From Rhodospirillales bacterium (GTDB taxonomy: Bacteria > Pseudomonadota > Alphaproteobacteria > Rhodospirillales > Defluviicoccaceae), in NCBI GenBank assembly GCA_026125865.1, contig JAHCKI010000161.1:1-5978 (forward strand): 5,978 nucleotides of DNA, in the 5' to 3' direction. Position numbers and translations under genes: made by a program. Under the pieces are notes generated by a model. That model saw only the letters and a program-made list of their open reading frames with translations. It was not told where the DNA came from and did no database searches. This document shows positions 5,094-5,978 of the stretch, piece by piece; positions within the stretch are counted from its first letter, which is position 1; every line of letters starts with the position of its first letter.

Positions 5094-5440
5094 GCCTGCT
5101 GCCGCTCTGCGCCGCAGACGACATCGCCGAGGGCGAATCGGCGGCATTCGACGTAGATTCCGCGTGCGGCCCAATGCGCCTCATGGTCATTCGCAAGAAT
5201 GGCACGCACTTTGTTTACATCAATGCCTGCCCCCACCGGCGTTTGCCGCTGGACTTCCAGCCGGGGCGGTTCCTCGCCGAGGACGGCGAGCACATCCTCT
5301 GCACCAACCATATCGCCCTGCTCCGCATTGAGGACGGCGCCTGCGTCGACGGTCCCTGCCGGGGACAGAGGCTGACGGCGGTGCCATGCCACATTCGCGA
5401 AGGAACACTTTACATTTCAACCGATCCGGCATCGGACTGA
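5090..5440 (+). CDS. Rieske [2Fe-2S] ferredoxin-like protein
   Basis: This is a small soluble Rieske-type protein (COG2146-like, ferredoxin subunit of ring-hydroxylating or nitrite reductase type), 116 residues from the chosen start. It would carry electrons through a [2Fe-2S] cluster. The ligands are visible as CPH (Cys47, His49) and CTNH (Cys71, His74), separated by 21 residues, a spacing I recall as normal for this stand-alone subfamily. The residue after the second His is Ile75 where Gly is usual. RIEDGACVDGPCRGQRL follows at 79-95, also typical. No transmembrane or signal segment is seen. GTG at 5090 overlaps the EVE stop codon as GTGA, the usual coupling arrangement; a GTG at 5066 is in frame but would extend into the EVE gene by 8 codons. 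The redox partner is not in the window. Confidence 0.9.
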   Translation: MSLLPLCAADDIAEGESAAFDVDSACGPMRLMVIRKNGTHFVYINACPHRRLPLDFQPGRFLAEDGEHILCTNHIALLRIEDGACVDGPCRGQRLTAVPCHIREGTLYISTDPASD

Positions 5441-5460
5441 GCGACATATAGGAAGTCCAC

Positions 5461-5488
5461 TTGTATCCGCTCGCAAATTCGAGATAAT
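5461..5488 (+). promoter_or_regulatory. Candidate promoter of acs
   Basis: GATAAT (5483-5488) matches the sigma-70 -10 consensus at 5 of 6 positions. TTGTAT (5461-5466) gives a weak -35 (TTG only) with a 16-base spacer. Transcription would start near 5495, leaving a leader of roughly 87 bases before the acs start codon. It was found by eye only. Confidence 0.3.
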
Positions 5489-5563
5489 CCGACCGTCCAT
5501 TCGTTAGACTAATAAGGTCGGCGTCGGTTGTGGCGCCCAACAAGGCCTTAAACTCTTTTCTCT

Positions 5564-5571
5564 GGGGAGGA
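5564..5571 (+). promoter_or_regulatory. Shine-Dalgarno of acs with long spacing
   Basis: GGGGAGGA is a very strong anti-16S match but ends 10 bases before ATG at 5582, slightly longer than the usual 5-9. No other in-frame start lies closer, and the protein alignment supports the ATG at 5582. Confidence 0.65.
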
Positions 5572-5581
5572 CTACAGCACC

Positions 5582-5978
5582 ATGACAGATCAACTTTATC
5601 CGGTTCCCGATGCCGTTGCGCAGGACGCGCTCTGCACCAACGACCAGTACCTGGCCATGTACAAGCGTTCCGTCGAGGATTCGGAAGGGTTCTGGGCCGA
5701 GCAAGCGCAACGTATCAGTTGGTTCAAGCAGCCGACCCAAATCAGGGACGTCAATTTCAACGAACCCGACGTTCATATCAAGTGGTTCCATGACGGCACC
5801 CTGAATGCCTCCTACAACTGCCTCGACCGTCACCTGGAGGCGCGCGGCGACCAAGTGGCGCTGCTGTGGGAAGGAGACGATCCCAGCGTCAGCAAATCGA
5901 TCACCTACCGGCAACTGCACACCGAAGTCTGCAAGTTCGCCAACGTCCTGAAGTCGCTCGGCGTCAAGAAGGGCGACC
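5582..5978 (+). CDS. acs: Acetyl-CoA synthetase, N-terminal part, cut by the window edge
   Basis: AMP-forming acetyl-CoA synthetase activates acetate with ATP and CoA to acetyl-CoA in the cytoplasm, giving entry to the TCA and glyoxylate cycles. The window holds 132 codons of an enzyme that is normally about 650 residues. The N-terminal acetyl-CoA synthetase domain is clear: YLAMYKRSVEDSEGFWAE (23-40), then WFKQP (47-51), VHIKWFHDGTLNASYNCLDRHL (64-85) and the start of the AMP-binding domain at ALLWEGDDP (93-101), ITYRQL (107-112) and VCKFANVLKSLGVKKGD. These match AcsA rather than propionyl-CoA synthetase or medium-chain ligases. The AMP-binding and catalytic motifs lie beyond the window. 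It is separated from the Rieske gene by 141 bases and probably has its own promoter. Confidence 0.95.
   Translation, partial: MTDQLYPVPDAVAQDALCTNDQYLAMYKRSVEDSEGFWAEQAQRISWFKQPTQIRDVNFNEPDVHIKWFHDGTLNASYNCLDRHLEARGDQVALLWEGDDPSVSKSITYRQLHTEVCKFANVLKSLGVKKGD

Larger units (their letters stand above)
5441..5581. other. Intergenic leader region upstream of acs
   Basis: This 141-base region is less GC-rich than its neighbours and holds a candidate promoter (listed separately). It also has a perfect inverted pair CCGACC (5489-5494) and GGTCGG (5516-5521) separated by 21 bases, just downstream of the candidate -10, where a repressor or leader structure could lie. A smaller pair CTCG/CGAG with a 6-base loop is at 5470-5483. 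No intrinsic terminator with a T-tract is seen after the Rieske gene. Confidence 0.45.

Noticed and set aside
4299..5392. Minus-strand open frames opposite the YCII, EVE and Rieske genes (291 and 187 codons)
   Set aside because: They are shadows of three recognisable plus-strand genes with proper ribosome-binding sites.
1..5978. CRISPR array, tRNA, rRNA, insertion sequence or toxin-antitoxin pair
   Set aside because: No regularly spaced repeats, cloverleaf, transposase or small paired genes could be found on either strand.

Overview
The window looks like chromosomal DNA of a GC-rich alphaproteobacterium, most likely Rhodospirillales-like. The reasons are the strong G/C preference at third codon positions, the gene set, and the style of the GpsA, EVE, Rieske and acetyl-CoA synthetase sequences. 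The taxon is an inference, and no species can be named.

Left half, minus strand. A lipoprotein with TPR repeats resembling TadD of the Flp/Tad pilus system (902-2821) is followed, in the same direction and 100 bases downstream, by a ParA/MinD-family ATPase (1-801) that runs off the window edge. The ParA reading frame becomes clear only when the reverse strand is read from an ATG at 801. The lipoprotein has a normal TadD-like front half and an unusually long acidic, low-complexity tail.

Middle, 2822-3310. This is a 489-base gene-free region between two divergently oriented units. It is AT-rich, about 25% GC by hand count over 3001-3060, and holds several short direct and inverted repeats just upstream of the TPR gene.

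Right half, plus strand. gpsA (glycerol-3-phosphate dehydrogenase), a YciI-like small protein, an EVE-domain protein and a Rieske [2Fe-2S] protein form a compact cluster with gaps of 37 and 39 bases and then a 4-base overlap. After a 141-base intergenic region, the N-terminal fifth of an acetyl-CoA synthetase gene (acs) begins at 5582 and runs off the right edge.

The right half is ordinary housekeeping content. The left half is the accessory-looking part: a TadD-like outer-membrane lipoprotein paired with an orphan ParA, probably linked to surface pili or to polar positioning. No CRISPR array, tRNA, rRNA, complete insertion sequence or clearly novel defence-type system is visible.
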